Source: Fusibacter bizertensis
Lineage (GTDB): Bacteria > Bacillota > Clostridia > Peptostreptococcales > Acidaminobacteraceae
Reading direction: 5' to 3'
DNA length: 64,000 nt
Assembly (NCBI RefSeq): GCF_029914245.1
Contig: NZ_JARYZI010000007.1
Location: 1-64,000 of the forward strand
The notes under the pieces are model-generated. The model ran no database searches. It was not told the DNA's origin and saw nothing but the letters and a program-made list of their open reading frames with translations. Shown here piece after piece: positions 54,119 to 62,882 of the stretch (positions are counted from its first letter, which is position 1; every line of letters starts with the position of its first letter). The position numbers were made by a program, and so were the translations under genes.

Positions 54119-54210
54119 AACTATACTCCCAGGCAGTTTTTCGGAAGTAAAAAAAGCTAAGGGTTGAATACGAGTGATTCGAGTGTTGAATCGGTTTGTG
54201 AGGATGGGGT
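54119..54210 (+). repeat. Shortened shared block joined to the helicase 3' end, copy 2
   Basis: Same junction as 49699-49793. The helicase-derived part covers about 54188-54210. Confidence 0.8.
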
Positions 54211-54259
54211 TAATTTTTTTCATAAACACCTACAAACTTAGTTAATATGTATTGCGTTT

Positions 54260-54505
54260 CTAATTAAAAATAATCCATAAACCAAGCAATATGCCAGCAA
54301 GTACTTCGCTTAGTGCCATGAATCTAGTCTTTTTATCATATTTTGGCCTAGTAAAAAATGCTGCATCCGCGACAAAAACCAATAGAATCGCTAATGATAA
54401 GACTTGGTTAATTAATGATGTTAGCGGAAGTATAACTGTAGCTATCAATATCGGAATAAGTAGATAGCGTCTCAATCGCTTATTTGGATATGTTTTAGTA
54501 CTCAT
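54260..54505 (-). CDS. Small two- to three-helix membrane protein
   Basis: 81 residues, preceded by AGGAGGTTAAAA. Hydrophobic helices lie at about 14-30, 33-48 and 62-79, with a basic N-terminus (TYPNKRLRRY). No family recognised. It sits just beyond the second repeat unit. Confidence 0.65.
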   Translation of the reverse strand: MSTKTYPNKRLRRYLLIPILIATVILPLTSLINQVLSLAILLVFVADAAFFTRPKYDKKTRFMALSEVLAGILLGLWIIFN

Positions 54506-54685
54506 AAAATTTTAACCTCCTATGGTTACCGGTCTCATTTATAACGAAATGAGTCGTTTTTTTATTACACTTACATATATAGGTTAAAGCATATTAAGAT
54601 TAAATACAACTATTATAGATATTTGATTGGTCGAGAGTGAGTGGTCTGGGATTCATTTTTTTAGTTTTATTTATATATATGTGAC

Positions 54686-54714
54686 TTGACCGAATTAGCC
54701 AAATTGGCTAAAAT
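54686..54714 (+). promoter_or_regulatory. Promoter with operator filling the spacer (Phd-Uma2 gene)
   Basis: TTGACC (54686-54691) and TAAAAT (54709-54714) are 17 bp apart. A perfect palindrome TTAGCCAAATTGGCTAA (54695-54711) fills the spacer. A related half, ACTTGACA then AATTAGCCA, is seen near 48909. The Phd-like N-terminus of the encoded protein is a plausible repressor. Confidence 0.7.
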
Positions 54715-54793
54715 AAATTTATAATCCATTATTTTTACAAATGTGTCTTATGAATCTTTTGGGAGTTAATAGAGTAAACACAGGAGGCTTTAT

Positions 54794-55582
54794 ATGAAAG
54801 TTACATCTTCAGATATTAAGAACTCTTTTGGTAAGTATTTGAGACTTTGTTCGATGGAACCGATCTACATCACTAAAAACGGAGAAGTCATCGCAAAATT
54901 AATGAACCATACAGAAGAGGACGAAATTATCGAAAACTCTGGCAACCTGCGTCAAATTTTTGATGTCGATGGTACGCTAAACAAGCTTTACGATCCTCAG
55001 CGTGTTAACGAAGCGATAGAAGCCTATAATATGAGCAGAATGAAGATGACTTATGATGAATTTAAAAGCATGAATGAATCATCACAGCATAGGTATGAGT
55101 ATATCGATGGTGAAGTTTACATGCTTGCCTCTCCAAATGTTTATCATCAACGTCTCGTTTCGAGGCTGCATATCACAATGGACCAATATTTAACGGGGAA
55201 ACCTTGTGATGTATTTGAATCGCCTTTTGATGTGACGCTACTTCGAAGAGGAAATGAAAAGTTCACAAACATCGTACAGCCAGATCTTCTTGTGATTTGT
55301 AACTGGAAAGAGGATACGGATAGTAGTGGTCGATACCAAGGCATTCCGCGTCTTTTGGTTGAAGTGCTTTCTCCAGGTAACACCCAAAAAGAGATGTTTA
55401 CAAAACTTGACTTATATCGGGATTCAGGGGTAGAAGAGTACTGGCTTGTGGACCCTCTCAAGGGAAATGCAATCATCTATAGATTTGCGGAGTATGCTAT
55501 TGTTGAAACTGAAGTTTTTAGCGGTGATGTAGCATGTGAATCCATGATTTATAAAGGATTGACGTTTAAAGTGCTCGAATAG
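54794..55582 (+). CDS. Fusion of a Phd/YefM antitoxin domain with a Uma2 endonuclease-fold domain
   Basis: 262 residues. Residues 1-45 (KVTSSDIKNSFGKYLRL ... YITKNGEVIAKL) are a Phd/YefM-type DNA-binding antitoxin domain. Residues 75-262 form a Uma2 (DUF820) domain of the restriction-endonuclease-like superfamily: HRYEYIDGEVYMLASPNVYH, then QPDLLVICN, LLVEVLSPGN and the EYWLVDP strand. Ribosome site AGGAGGC. Antitoxin and effector-like folds in one chain could give self-repression, with the palindrome in the promoter as target. Function is inferred. Confidence 0.85.
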   Translation: MKVTSSDIKNSFGKYLRLCSMEPIYITKNGEVIAKLMNHTEEDEIIENSGNLRQIFDVDGTLNKLYDPQRVNEAIEAYNMSRMKMTYDEFKSMNESSQHRYEYIDGEVYMLASPNVYHQRLVSRLHITMDQYLTGKPCDVFESPFDVTLLRRGNEKFTNIVQPDLLVICNWKEDTDSSGRYQGIPRLLVEVLSPGNTQKEMFTKLDLYRDSGVEEYWLVDPLKGNAIIYRFAEYAIVETEVFSGDVACESMIYKGLTFKVLE

Positions 55583-55667
55583 ATACTAAGTAAAGGCGAG
55601 TATCCATGATTTTAATGTTTTGAGAGCTAAAGTCACAGATTGTGAAAAGAAGATGTCACTACTTTTA

Positions 55668-55700
55668 GTTCTTACCAGTTATATAAGGAAATCTAACATA
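55668..55700 (+). pseudogene. Tiny helicase-gene remnant
   Basis: GTTATATAAGGAAATCTAAC (within this interval) matches about 42276-42297 of the helicase gene, in the same orientation as the other fragments. Short, but it lies at the edge of the mosaic. Confidence 0.5.
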
Positions 55701-55710
55701 AAATGGTTTG

Positions 55711-55739
55711 AAAAGGAATCCTATAGGGTTTCTTTTTTC
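55711..55739 (+). terminator. Terminator
   Basis: AAGGAATCC (55713-55721) pairs with GGGTTTCTT (55726-55734) around TATA, with a T run. Confidence 0.7.
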
Positions 55740-55827
55740 ATGAGATGAAGATTTGTTTTTGCGCATACTTGATTTTATACTCCACTTGTTGTATATTGAA
55801 CTTGTATTATATAAAAGAGGTGAACAA

Positions 55828-56370
55828 ATGTCATTAAAACACGGAATTTTAGGATTACTTAATTACGGCCCTACTACGGGTTATGAACTAGATAAAAGCT
55901 TTAAGGGGACTTTGAATTTTTTCTGGCAAGCACAGACCAGTCAAATCTATAGAGAGTTAAGCACGATGGAAAAACAGGGATGGGTCACATCTGAGATGAT
56001 CATACAGTCGGATAAACCGAACAAGAAATTGTTCTCGCTTACTGAGAGCGGAAAAGAGGAACTTAACCGCTGGTTGATGCATGATAGTATAAAGGAAGAT
56101 ATTCGGGTTAAAGATCCTTTCTTAGTGAAACTCTTTTTTTCAGGGGAAGTTGATGCGTCGACAAATATTGAGACGATGAAGCAATTTGTGAAGTGTTGCC
56201 ACTATGCATTTGAAAAGATCAAAGAATCAATCAAGCAGTGCGAAGAGGCGAGTGAAGCAGATAAAAAGGCGATTTATTGGGGCATGACTGCATCTTTCGG
56301 CTACTACTATTACGAGATGTGTATACGCTGGGCGGAGGACACGATTTTGAAAATGGAGGAACTTTTATGA
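55828..56370 (+). CDS. PadR-family transcriptional regulator
   Basis: 180 residues from ATG 55828 after AGAGGTG. An N-terminal winged helix (1-80) includes LKHGILGLLNYGPTTGYELDKSF and SQIYRELSTMEKQGWV. The C-terminal helical Vir_act_alpha_C-like domain (about 90-175) mediates dimerisation. Its stop overlaps the next start by ATGA, so it probably regulates the flavoprotein operon. Confidence 0.93.
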   Translation: MSLKHGILGLLNYGPTTGYELDKSFKGTLNFFWQAQTSQIYRELSTMEKQGWVTSEMIIQSDKPNKKLFSLTESGKEELNRWLMHDSIKEDIRVKDPFLVKLFFSGEVDASTNIETMKQFVKCCHYAFEKIKESIKQCEEASEADKKAIYWGMTASFGYYYYEMCIRWAEDTILKMEELL

Positions 56371-57773
56371 ATATTATCGTATTAAATGGGAGTCCAAAGG
56401 GCGACAATAGTGTGACCATGGCATCTGTCAAATATTTGGAAGTTGTATACCCTGAACATGAATTTACTGTGAAACATATTGCACAGTCGATCCATAGACT
56501 TGAAAAGGATCCTGAAGTATTCGAGGCGGTGATCAATGAAGTAAGAGAGAGTGATATCGTTTTATGGGCTTTCCCGCTTTATTTCTTACTTGTCCATGCA
56601 AACTATAAACGCTTTATTGAACTGATCTTTGAAAGAGGTGTGCAGGACGCTTTTGCTGGGAAATATACGGCTTCGCTTTCTACCTCTATCCACTTCTATG
56701 ATCACACAGCACACAATTATATGCATGGGATTTGTGAGGACCTTGAGATGCACTTTGTAAGTGCTTTTTCTGCTGAAATGAACGATCTGATGATAGAGCA
56801 AGAGCGTGATAATTTAAGATTTTTCTTAGGGGATGTTATTGACAGCTATCAAAAGAAAGTAGTTAAAGCCAAGGTGTTTCCAATACTTCAACCATCTCAA
56901 TTATGCTATAATCCAGATCCAGTAACAGGTGTAGATGTGGCGGACTCAGGTGATCTGAAGATCGTCGTTCTAACTGATACGGGGAGTATGTCTGACAATC
57001 TTCAGCACATGATTAATCGTTTTAATTCGAGTTTTGCTACTGCGCCAGAAGTGATAGATTTAGCTGAAATTAAAATTGCAGGCGGTTGCCTTGGTTGTTT
57101 AAAATGTGGGATGGACAATGAATGTACCTATGATGGAAAAGATGATGTGCGTTCGACGTATGAAGAGAAGCTTAAAAAAGCGGATATCGTTGTATTTGCC
57201 CTTACCATGAAAGATCGCTACTTCTCAGCGAGGTGGAAGCAATTTGTGGATCGCAGGTTTTATAAGACACATCAACCTGGACTACCAGGCAAACAAGTGG
57301 GGTATTTGATTTCAGGGCCTTTGTCATATGAGCAAAACTTGAGACAGATTTTGAACGCTTCTTCTGAAGTGGATCAGTCAAATCTCGTGGAGATCATTAC
57401 GGATGAATTTTCAAGTTCTACTGAGCTAGACCTTGCGATCACGCACTTTGCGCATAAGCTAATCAGATGTGCAACTATTCACGAAAAAAGACCTAAAACC
57501 TTTTTAGGCGTTGGGGCTGGCAAGATTTTCAGAGACGAGATGTGGGGCAGCTTAAGGTTTGTGTTTCAGGCGGACTATAAATATTATAAAAAACATGGCA
57601 TGATTGATTTTCCACAGTCGAAGATCAGCACGCGATTGTCACATCTACTGATACCACTTATGAGAATCAGTAAGGTTAAAAAACAGGTTCAAGATAGGAC
57701 GATAGACATGATGCATCTATCACATGATAGGGTGATTGCGAGGGAGAAAGAGAAACGAAAAGAAGAAGTATAA
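56367..57773 (+). CDS. Double flavodoxin-fold NAD(P)H oxidoreductase with an iron-sulfur motif
   Basis: 468 residues from ATG 56367 after GGAGGA. Residues 1-170 form a flavodoxin-like FMN reductase domain starting MNIIVLNGSPKG. Residues 195-360 form a second one, with a glycine-poor FMN loop and CLGCLKCGMDNEC near 245. The latter is a CX2CX2CX5C arrangement like the 4Fe-4S motif of iron-sulfur flavoproteins. The last 100 residues are basic and helical, without a recognised domain. Cytoplasmic electron transfer or detoxification is likely. Coupled to PadR by overlap. Confidence 0.85.
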   Translation: MNIIVLNGSPKGDNSVTMASVKYLEVVYPEHEFTVKHIAQSIHRLEKDPEVFEAVINEVRESDIVLWAFPLYFLLVHANYKRFIELIFERGVQDAFAGKYTASLSTSIHFYDHTAHNYMHGICEDLEMHFVSAFSAEMNDLMIEQERDNLRFFLGDVIDSYQKKVVKAKVFPILQPSQLCYNPDPVTGVDVADSGDLKIVVLTDTGSMSDNLQHMINRFNSSFATAPEVIDLAEIKIAGGCLGCLKCGMDNECTYDGKDDVRSTYEEKLKKADIVVFALTMKDRYFSARWKQFVDRRFYKTHQPGLPGKQVGYLISGPLSYEQNLRQILNASSEVDQSNLVEIITDEFSSSTELDLAITHFAHKLIRCATIHEKRPKTFLGVGAGKIFRDEMWGSLRFVFQADYKYYKKHGMIDFPQSKISTRLSHLLIPLMRISKVKKQVQDRTIDMMHLSHDRVIAREKEKRKEEV

Positions 57774-57838
57774 GTGAAATTAATAGTTATATCAAAGGAT
57801 AATTACGACTAAAAAAAAGATGAATCCTAAAAAAACAT

Positions 57839-57868
57839 GAGGCCAGTATCCGTTAGGATACTGGCCTC
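57839..57868 (-). repeat. Orphan copy of the zinc-ribbon gene terminator
   Basis: A perfect 13-bp stem GAGGCCAGTATCC/GGATACTGGCCTC preceded on the left by an A run, the same sequence as at 49372 and 53789, but with no zinc-ribbon gene next to it. On the minus strand it would terminate with a T run. Confidence 0.7.
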
Positions 57869-58052
57869 GGTCGTTCATGTTATGTTTTATTATACCACAA
57901 GATTGTGTGCTTAAAAGTGACGTTTTTGTTGCATCTGTCCATTTTGATTTTGAATTTGAATTATGTGGATGAATAGTTTATGATTGATTTGTATCTATTA
58001 GTTGATTTGTATTCATTAATCGACATATTACATTAACGTTAGGAGAGCCACT

Positions 58053-59084
58053 ATGTTATATTTCATGAACGATTACTCAGAAGGAGCACACGCGAAAGTA
58101 CTGGATGCACTTATAAAAACAAATATGCAGCAGCACGTAGGTTATGGCATGGATGAGATTACAGGCGATGCAAAGATGCTAATCAAGAAAAGTATAAATA
58201 GACTCGATGCAGATGTTCATCTAACTGTGGCTGGCACACAGACAAATACCATAGCAATAGCCCATTTCTTAAGACCTTATGAAGCTGTTATTGCAACGGA
58301 TCTTGGTCATATCTCTGTTCATGAAACTGGCGCAATAGAAGCGACAGGGCATAAAATCATAGAAATGACATCTAAAGATGGTATATTAACGCCTGCGATG
58401 ATTGATGCTGCAATCTTAAAACATGCTGATGAACACTGGGTTCTTCCAAGACTTGTCTATATCTCAAATGCAACTGAGATGGGGACTATATATACAAAAA
58501 CGATGTTAGAAGATCTTAGAAAAACATGTGATCAATATGGTTTATACCTATACTTAGATGGCGCAAGACTTGCCAATGCACTTACTTGTGCAGATAATGA
58601 CATGACGATAGAAGATGTAGCTAATTTGACAGATGCTTTTACAATCGGAGGCACTAAAAATGGCATCCTCTTTGGTGAAGCATTAGTGGTAACTAATAAC
58701 GCATTAAAAGAGCATATGCGCTTTTCAATCAAGCAAAGAGGAGCACTCCTTGCAAAGGGCAGACTATTAGGTGTTCAGTTTAAGGCTCTATTTGAAGATG
58801 ATCTCTATTTTAAAATAGCAAAACACACCAACGAGATGGCGATGTTACTCAAAAATGGCGTTTTAGAGCTAGGTTATAAACTTGTAACGCCTCCATCGAC
58901 AAACCTAATTTTTGTGGTACTTCCAAACAGTGTTCATGCAAAACTTAAAGAACTTTGTCACTATGAGGCAGAGCAGCCATATGATGAAAATAATATGGAA
59001 GCGCGGTTCGTAACTTCATGGGCAACGCCGAAAGAGGATGTACTGCAGTTACTTAAGTTGTTAAAGGATTTCAAGGAGATTTAA
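58053..59084 (+). CDS. Low-specificity threonine aldolase (beta-eliminating lyase fold)
   Basis: 343 residues, fold-type I PLP enzyme cleaving threonine or allo-threonine to glycine and acetaldehyde. Motifs include YGMDEITGDAKMLIKK near the N-terminus, HISVHETGAIEATGHKI, YLDGARLANAL (PLP aspartate) and GGTKNGILFGEALV with the Schiff-base lysine near 203. Length is typical. Ribosome site TAGGAGAG. The RecQ gene follows with no spacer. Confidence 0.93.
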   Translation: MLYFMNDYSEGAHAKVLDALIKTNMQQHVGYGMDEITGDAKMLIKKSINRLDADVHLTVAGTQTNTIAIAHFLRPYEAVIATDLGHISVHETGAIEATGHKIIEMTSKDGILTPAMIDAAILKHADEHWVLPRLVYISNATEMGTIYTKTMLEDLRKTCDQYGLYLYLDGARLANALTCADNDMTIEDVANLTDAFTIGGTKNGILFGEALVVTNNALKEHMRFSIKQRGALLAKGRLLGVQFKALFEDDLYFKIAKHTNEMAMLLKNGVLELGYKLVTPPSTNLIFVVLPNSVHAKLKELCHYEAEQPYDENNMEARFVTSWATPKEDVLQLLKLLKDFKEI

Positions 59085-60899
59085 ATGACCATAACTGAAC
59101 TTTTAAAGAAACACTTTGGGTACGAAACCTTCAGAGACCAACAAGAAAACATCATAAAAACCATTTGTGATCAAAAAGACGCGTTAGTGATCATGCCTAC
59201 AGGTGGAGGAAAGTCCGTCTGCTATCAGATTCCAGCTCTACTTTTTGAAGGGGTAACCGTGGTGATTTCACCTTTGATTGCACTGATGAAAGATCAAGTG
59301 GAATCGTTAAATGAAAATGGGATACCGGCAACTTTTTTAAACAGTTCGTTATCGGCAAGTGAAACGCATAAAAGAGTGAGAGAAATTGGTGATGGCCTCT
59401 ATAAGTTGATCTATGTGGCACCAGAGGGATTGATGTCTGGGGCTTTTCTTGAGGTTTCAAGGCATATGGATATTACTTTTGTTGCTGTAGACGAGGCACA
59501 CTGTATCAGTCAATGGGGACATGATTTCAGACCGAGCTATCAGTCAATTTCCACTTGGGTGAGAACACTTCCAGATCGCCCTGTAATCGCAGCCTTTACT
59601 GCGACGGCTACACATGAAGTGAAAAAAGACATTATTACACTACTTGATCTCCATCAGCCCACAAGCTATATATCCGGAGTAGATCGAGAAAATCTGATTT
59701 ATAGGGTGGTAAAACCTCCTAAAAAGTACGATTATTTGGTAAAGTGGTTAAAAGAAATTCCTTCAGACTATACTGGCATCATCTACTGTGCAACTCGGAA
59801 AACCGTTGAGCAAGTGGCAACTAAACTTGTGAAAGATGGGATTGATGCGGGATTTTATCATGGGGGACTGGATACAGAAACTAGAAATCGTGTTCAAGAT
59901 GAGTTTATGCTTGATCAAAAGAAAATCATCGTTTCAACCAACGCATTTGGTATGGGAATCGACAAACCTGACGTGCGTTTCGTGATTCACTACAATATGC
60001 CTAAAAACATGGAAGCTTATTATCAGGAAGCGGGGCGTGCTGGTCGAGATGGGCTTGAGAGTGACTGCATCCTCATGTATGATTCATCGGATATTGTGAA
60101 ACAAAAGATGTTGATCACCCAAAATAGTAACGATAGAGAACGTTATACCATTCAGATGGAGAATTTACAGAGCTTGGTAGATTACTGCAACACAAATAAC
60201 TGTTTAAGAGGTGAAATTCAAAACTATTTTGGAGAAAATGTAGATACATTTGAGTGTAATACATGTAGTAACTGTCTTGATGAATCTGAAGAGATTGACT
60301 GTACTGAGTCTGCTCAAAAAATCCTATCTTGTATCTATCGAATGGATCAAAGATTTGGCATCAATTTAGTTGTAGACGTTTTAAGAGGTGCGAAAACCCA
60401 GCGTGTTCGTGAACTTAGATTTGATACCTTATCGACATATGGACTTTTAAAAGAAGAATCCACATCAGTTGTAAAAGAACAAATCATGTTTTTAATCGCA
60501 AAAGGTTATATCAACATGTCAGCGGATGAGTTTCCGGTGCTTCGGTTAAGTCCTACTTCGCGTGGTGTGTTAAAAGGAGCAGATAAAATCATTATGAAAC
60601 AAACGCGATTAGATATCAAAGATAAAAAGAAAGCTAAGAAAAAAGCAAACACAAACGCAAAACATCCAGAATTATACGATGAACTTTCTAAAATCAGAGG
60701 CAAAATCGCACAGTCCAAAAATGTACCTTTATATGTGGTTTTTGCTAACAATGTGTTGGCCGATATGGCGACTTATCTACCGACTTCAAAAGAAGAGTTT
60801 TTAGATATTAAGGGTATTGGTGAAAAAAAATACGATAGCTTTGGTGAAGTTTTTATGTCAGCAATTATAGCCTATAAGACTGAAAAAAACCTACATTAA
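59085..60899 (+). CDS. recQ: ATP-dependent DNA helicase RecQ
   Basis: 604 residues. The superfamily 2 core has Walker A TGGGKSVCYQIPA near 45, DEAHCISQWGHDFRPSY near 140 and the GRAGRDG motif near 320. An RQC region with four zinc cysteines (NNCLRG and CNTCSNC, near 380-405) is followed by a C-terminal HRDC domain (about 520-600). It unwinds DNA for recombination and repair. The ATG follows the threonine aldolase stop directly, with AAGGAGA inside the upstream gene. A terminator overlaps its last codons. Confidence 0.97.
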   Translation: MTITELLKKHFGYETFRDQQENIIKTICDQKDALVIMPTGGGKSVCYQIPALLFEGVTVVISPLIALMKDQVESLNENGIPATFLNSSLSASETHKRVREIGDGLYKLIYVAPEGLMSGAFLEVSRHMDITFVAVDEAHCISQWGHDFRPSYQSISTWVRTLPDRPVIAAFTATATHEVKKDIITLLDLHQPTSYISGVDRENLIYRVVKPPKKYDYLVKWLKEIPSDYTGIIYCATRKTVEQVATKLVKDGIDAGFYHGGLDTETRNRVQDEFMLDQKKIIVSTNAFGMGIDKPDVRFVIHYNMPKNMEAYYQEAGRAGRDGLESDCILMYDSSDIVKQKMLITQNSNDRERYTIQMENLQSLVDYCNTNNCLRGEIQNYFGENVDTFECNTCSNCLDESEEIDCTESAQKILSCIYRMDQRFGINLVVDVLRGAKTQRVRELRFDTLSTYGLLKEESTSVVKEQIMFLIAKGYINMSADEFPVLRLSPTSRGVLKGADKIIMKQTRLDIKDKKKAKKKANTNAKHPELYDELSKIRGKIAQSKNVPLYVVFANNVLADMATYLPTSKEEFLDIKGIGEKKYDSFGEVFMSAIIAYKTEKNLH

Positions 60900-60914
60900 T
60901 TTGTAGGTTTTTTT
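60886..60914 (+). terminator. Terminator of recQ
   Basis: AAACCTAC (60887-60894) pairs with GTAGGTTT (60903-60910), followed by T residues. The stem includes the recQ stop codon. Confidence 0.85.
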
Positions 60915-60931
60915 ATGATGAGCTACATATA

Positions 60932-61405
60932 TTATGCACCATGTCGTCCCATGGCTCTGTTTTTTTCGTATTGTTTGATCCAATCGGTTGCAGTAATCTT
61001 TCTCGCTAATATTTCAAACAAATCGTAGGGAATTAATGAGGGGTTCTTAAAACGAATACAGCTTTTTCCCATGTCAAGTTTGGCAGAGGTGTATTTAGGG
61101 TATTCATCTGTAAACCATGAAAGTAATGCCTCATCAGCATAAATTGCTAGATGGTAGATTGCAATGTAATTCTTTTGTGAGGCAATTGATAAAAATGGTA
61201 AGGGTTGTTGAGGTTTGCAGTGGTATCCCTCTGGATATAGGCTATAAGGGACCCAGTAACTGATCATGCCGTATCCCATACCTTCTTCAAAGCCCAAAGC
61301 TTCCAGTTCTTTTTTGAAAATTGTTCGAAGTTTAGCGATTGCTTCTTGTCGTTCTTGTGGTAGCTCTTTAATATAATCGTCTACTGTAGATGCTTCACTA
61401 CGCAT
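60932..61405 (-). CDS. DUF1801 (YdhG-like) protein
   Basis: 157 residues, one DUF1801 domain: STVDDYIKELPQERQEAIAKLRTIF, YGMISYW, PLPFLSIASQKNYIAIYHL and a GKSCIRFK segment. The family resembles iron-chaperone/frataxin-like folds (YdhG). Start follows AAAGGAGGTCTCC. A Fur-like palindrome lies 17 bp upstream of the start codon. Function unknown; an iron link is inference. Confidence 0.85.
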   Translation of the reverse strand: MRSEASTVDDYIKELPQERQEAIAKLRTIFKKELEALGFEEGMGYGMISYWVPYSLYPEGYHCKPQQPLPFLSIASQKNYIAIYHLAIYADEALLSWFTDEYPKYTSAKLDMGKSCIRFKNPSLIPYDLFEILARKITATDWIKQYEKNRAMGRHGA

Positions 61406-61421
61406 AAGGAGACCTCCTTTT

Positions 61422-61436
61422 AGATAATCGTTATCA
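61422..61436 (-). promoter_or_regulatory. Candidate Fur box upstream of DUF1801
   Basis: AGATAATCGTTATCA differs from the consensus TGATAATNATTATCA at two positions. It lies immediately upstream of the ribosome site of the DUF1801 gene. Confidence 0.45.
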
Positions 61437-61590
61437 ATTAGATACCCTTAAACCGGAAACAACAATCTTCAATTTTTTTAATTCTAGGCTAGTGACAAAA
61501 AGAGCAGTTACATATATTAAGAGGTATACGTAACTTAAGCTATTCTGTATAATTAAGGTATGCTGAAGTTATATTTCGCATAATGGAGGT

Positions 61591-62262
61591 ATGATGAATA
61601 AGGGAAAAGAGATTTTAGAAGAACTAAGATCTGTGATATCTGGTAAAACTTTAGATGCACTGATACCGCCCGTTGTTTTTTTAATCGCTTCAAGTTATTT
61701 AGAGGTAAAGCTAGCTGCTATTATATCAGTAGGTGTATCTTTGGCGATTGGGTTAATCAGAGCTATTCTTAAACAGCCTTTGGGTTATGCTTTTGGTGGT
61801 TTTGTTGGTGTAAGTATCGCAGGAGGATTTGCCTATCTTGGTGGAAATGTAAGTAATTATTATATTCCTAAGATGATTGGAAGTCTTAGTTTTGTAATTG
61901 TAGCCCTTGGAAGCGTCCTTATAAAAAAACCAATGGCTGCATGGGTGAGTCATCTAACCAGAGGGTGGAATATCAAATGGTTTTGGAGAGCAGATGTTAG
62001 ACCTGCCTACATGGAGGTTACACTCTTTTGGACTGTCTTTGCGGGGTTAAAATTGTTTCTTGTAACAACCTTATATCTCAAAGAGGATATAGCAGGGCTT
62101 TTTTTCATCAACAGTATTTTAGGGATGCCTGCTAATATCTTTGTACTTACAGTAAGTTATATCTATGGCATTTGGCGCTTGCATCATCTTAAGGGACCTG
62201 GTATAGATGAGTTCGAGATAGATAAAGAACCACCGTGGAAAGGCCAAACTAGAGGTTTCTGA
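61591..62262 (+). CDS. DUF3159-like (VC0807 family) membrane protein
   Basis: 223 residues with about six hydrophobic helices (residues 22-40, 46-62, 66-84, 90-110, 140-165, 172-195). The conserved features are FVIVALGSVLIKKPM, the tryptophan-rich loop and the terminal LKGPGIDEFE. Function unknown. Ribosome site GGAGGT precedes two consecutive ATG codons; either may be used. Confidence 0.8.
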   Translation: MMNKGKEILEELRSVISGKTLDALIPPVVFLIASSYLEVKLAAIISVGVSLAIGLIRAILKQPLGYAFGGFVGVSIAGGFAYLGGNVSNYYIPKMIGSLSFVIVALGSVLIKKPMAAWVSHLTRGWNIKWFWRADVRPAYMEVTLFWTVFAGLKLFLVTTLYLKEDIAGLFFINSILGMPANIFVLTVSYIYGIWRLHHLKGPGIDEFEIDKEPPWKGQTRGF

Positions 62263-62311
62263 TACATTTCGGGTAAATTGTTTTAAACATAGTAGGCAAC
62301 AGTGATAAGCT

Positions 62312-62345
62312 AAGTGATGTAGGTAAAGTAAGTGTTACATCACTT
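62312..62345. promoter_or_regulatory. Hairpin upstream of the flavin reductase gene
   Basis: AAGTGATGTA (62312-62321) pairs perfectly with TACATCACTT (62336-62345) around 14 nt, without a T run. It is 31 bp before the start codon and could be an operator or a leader structure. Confidence 0.4.
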
Positions 62346-62375
62346 TAAAAAATAGAATCTAGAAAGGATATCATT

Positions 62376-62882
62376 ATGAAATATGTAAATTTTCAAGAGC
62401 TATCACAGGACTTTTTGAATCAATTGGTTAAAGGGGCATTTTTAACTGTTCAGCAAGGTGAATATGTAAACACCATGACGATAGGTTGGGGAACGGTAGG
62501 GTACATGTGGAATAGACCAGTTCTGATGGTACCAGTCCGATATTCAAGGTATACCCACACGCTGATTGATAATGCGACCTCATTTACGGTGAGCCTTCCT
62601 GTAACTAAGGATCTTAAAAAAGAACTCGCTTTTTGTGGCTCAAAATCAGGTCGTGACCTTGATAAGATAAAGGCTTGTGGTCTAACTTTAGAAGCCTCTC
62701 AGTCTGTAGGTGTTGATGCCCCAATCATAGCTGAATGTGAGCTACATATTGAATGTAAAATTGTTTATAAGCAACCTATGGGATCGGAACATCTAAGTAA
62801 TCAAATCGTTGAAGCGCAGTATAAAAATGATGATTACCATGTGCTTTATTATGGTGAGATCATGAATGCTTACTATAAATAA
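62376..62882 (+). CDS. Flavin reductase-like (FMN-binding) protein
   Basis: 168 residues with the flavin-reductase split-barrel: GEYVNTMTIGWGTVGYMWNRPVLMVPVR near 28-55 and TSFTVSLPV near 70. The family binds FMN and reduces flavin or small substrates. A soluble cytoplasmic protein of normal length, with ribosome site AAAGGATATC. Specific substrate unknown. Confidence 0.92.
   Translation: MKYVNFQELSQDFLNQLVKGAFLTVQQGEYVNTMTIGWGTVGYMWNRPVLMVPVRYSRYTHTLIDNATSFTVSLPVTKDLKKELAFCGSKSGRDLDKIKACGLTLEASQSVGVDAPIIAECELHIECKIVYKQPMGSEHLSNQIVEAQYKNDDYHVLYYGEIMNAYYK

Larger units (their letters stand above)
53674..54210. repeat. 538-bp direct repeat, copy 2
   Basis: Partner of 49256-49793, with the same order of terminator, zinc-ribbon gene, shortened shared block and helicase 3' end. 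Confidence 0.85.

Noticed and set aside
48800-54300. A classical insertion sequence or composite transposon
   Set aside because: No transposase-like reading frame and no terminal inverted repeats were found at the edges of the ~0.9 kb units; the repeats are direct and consist of gene fragments.
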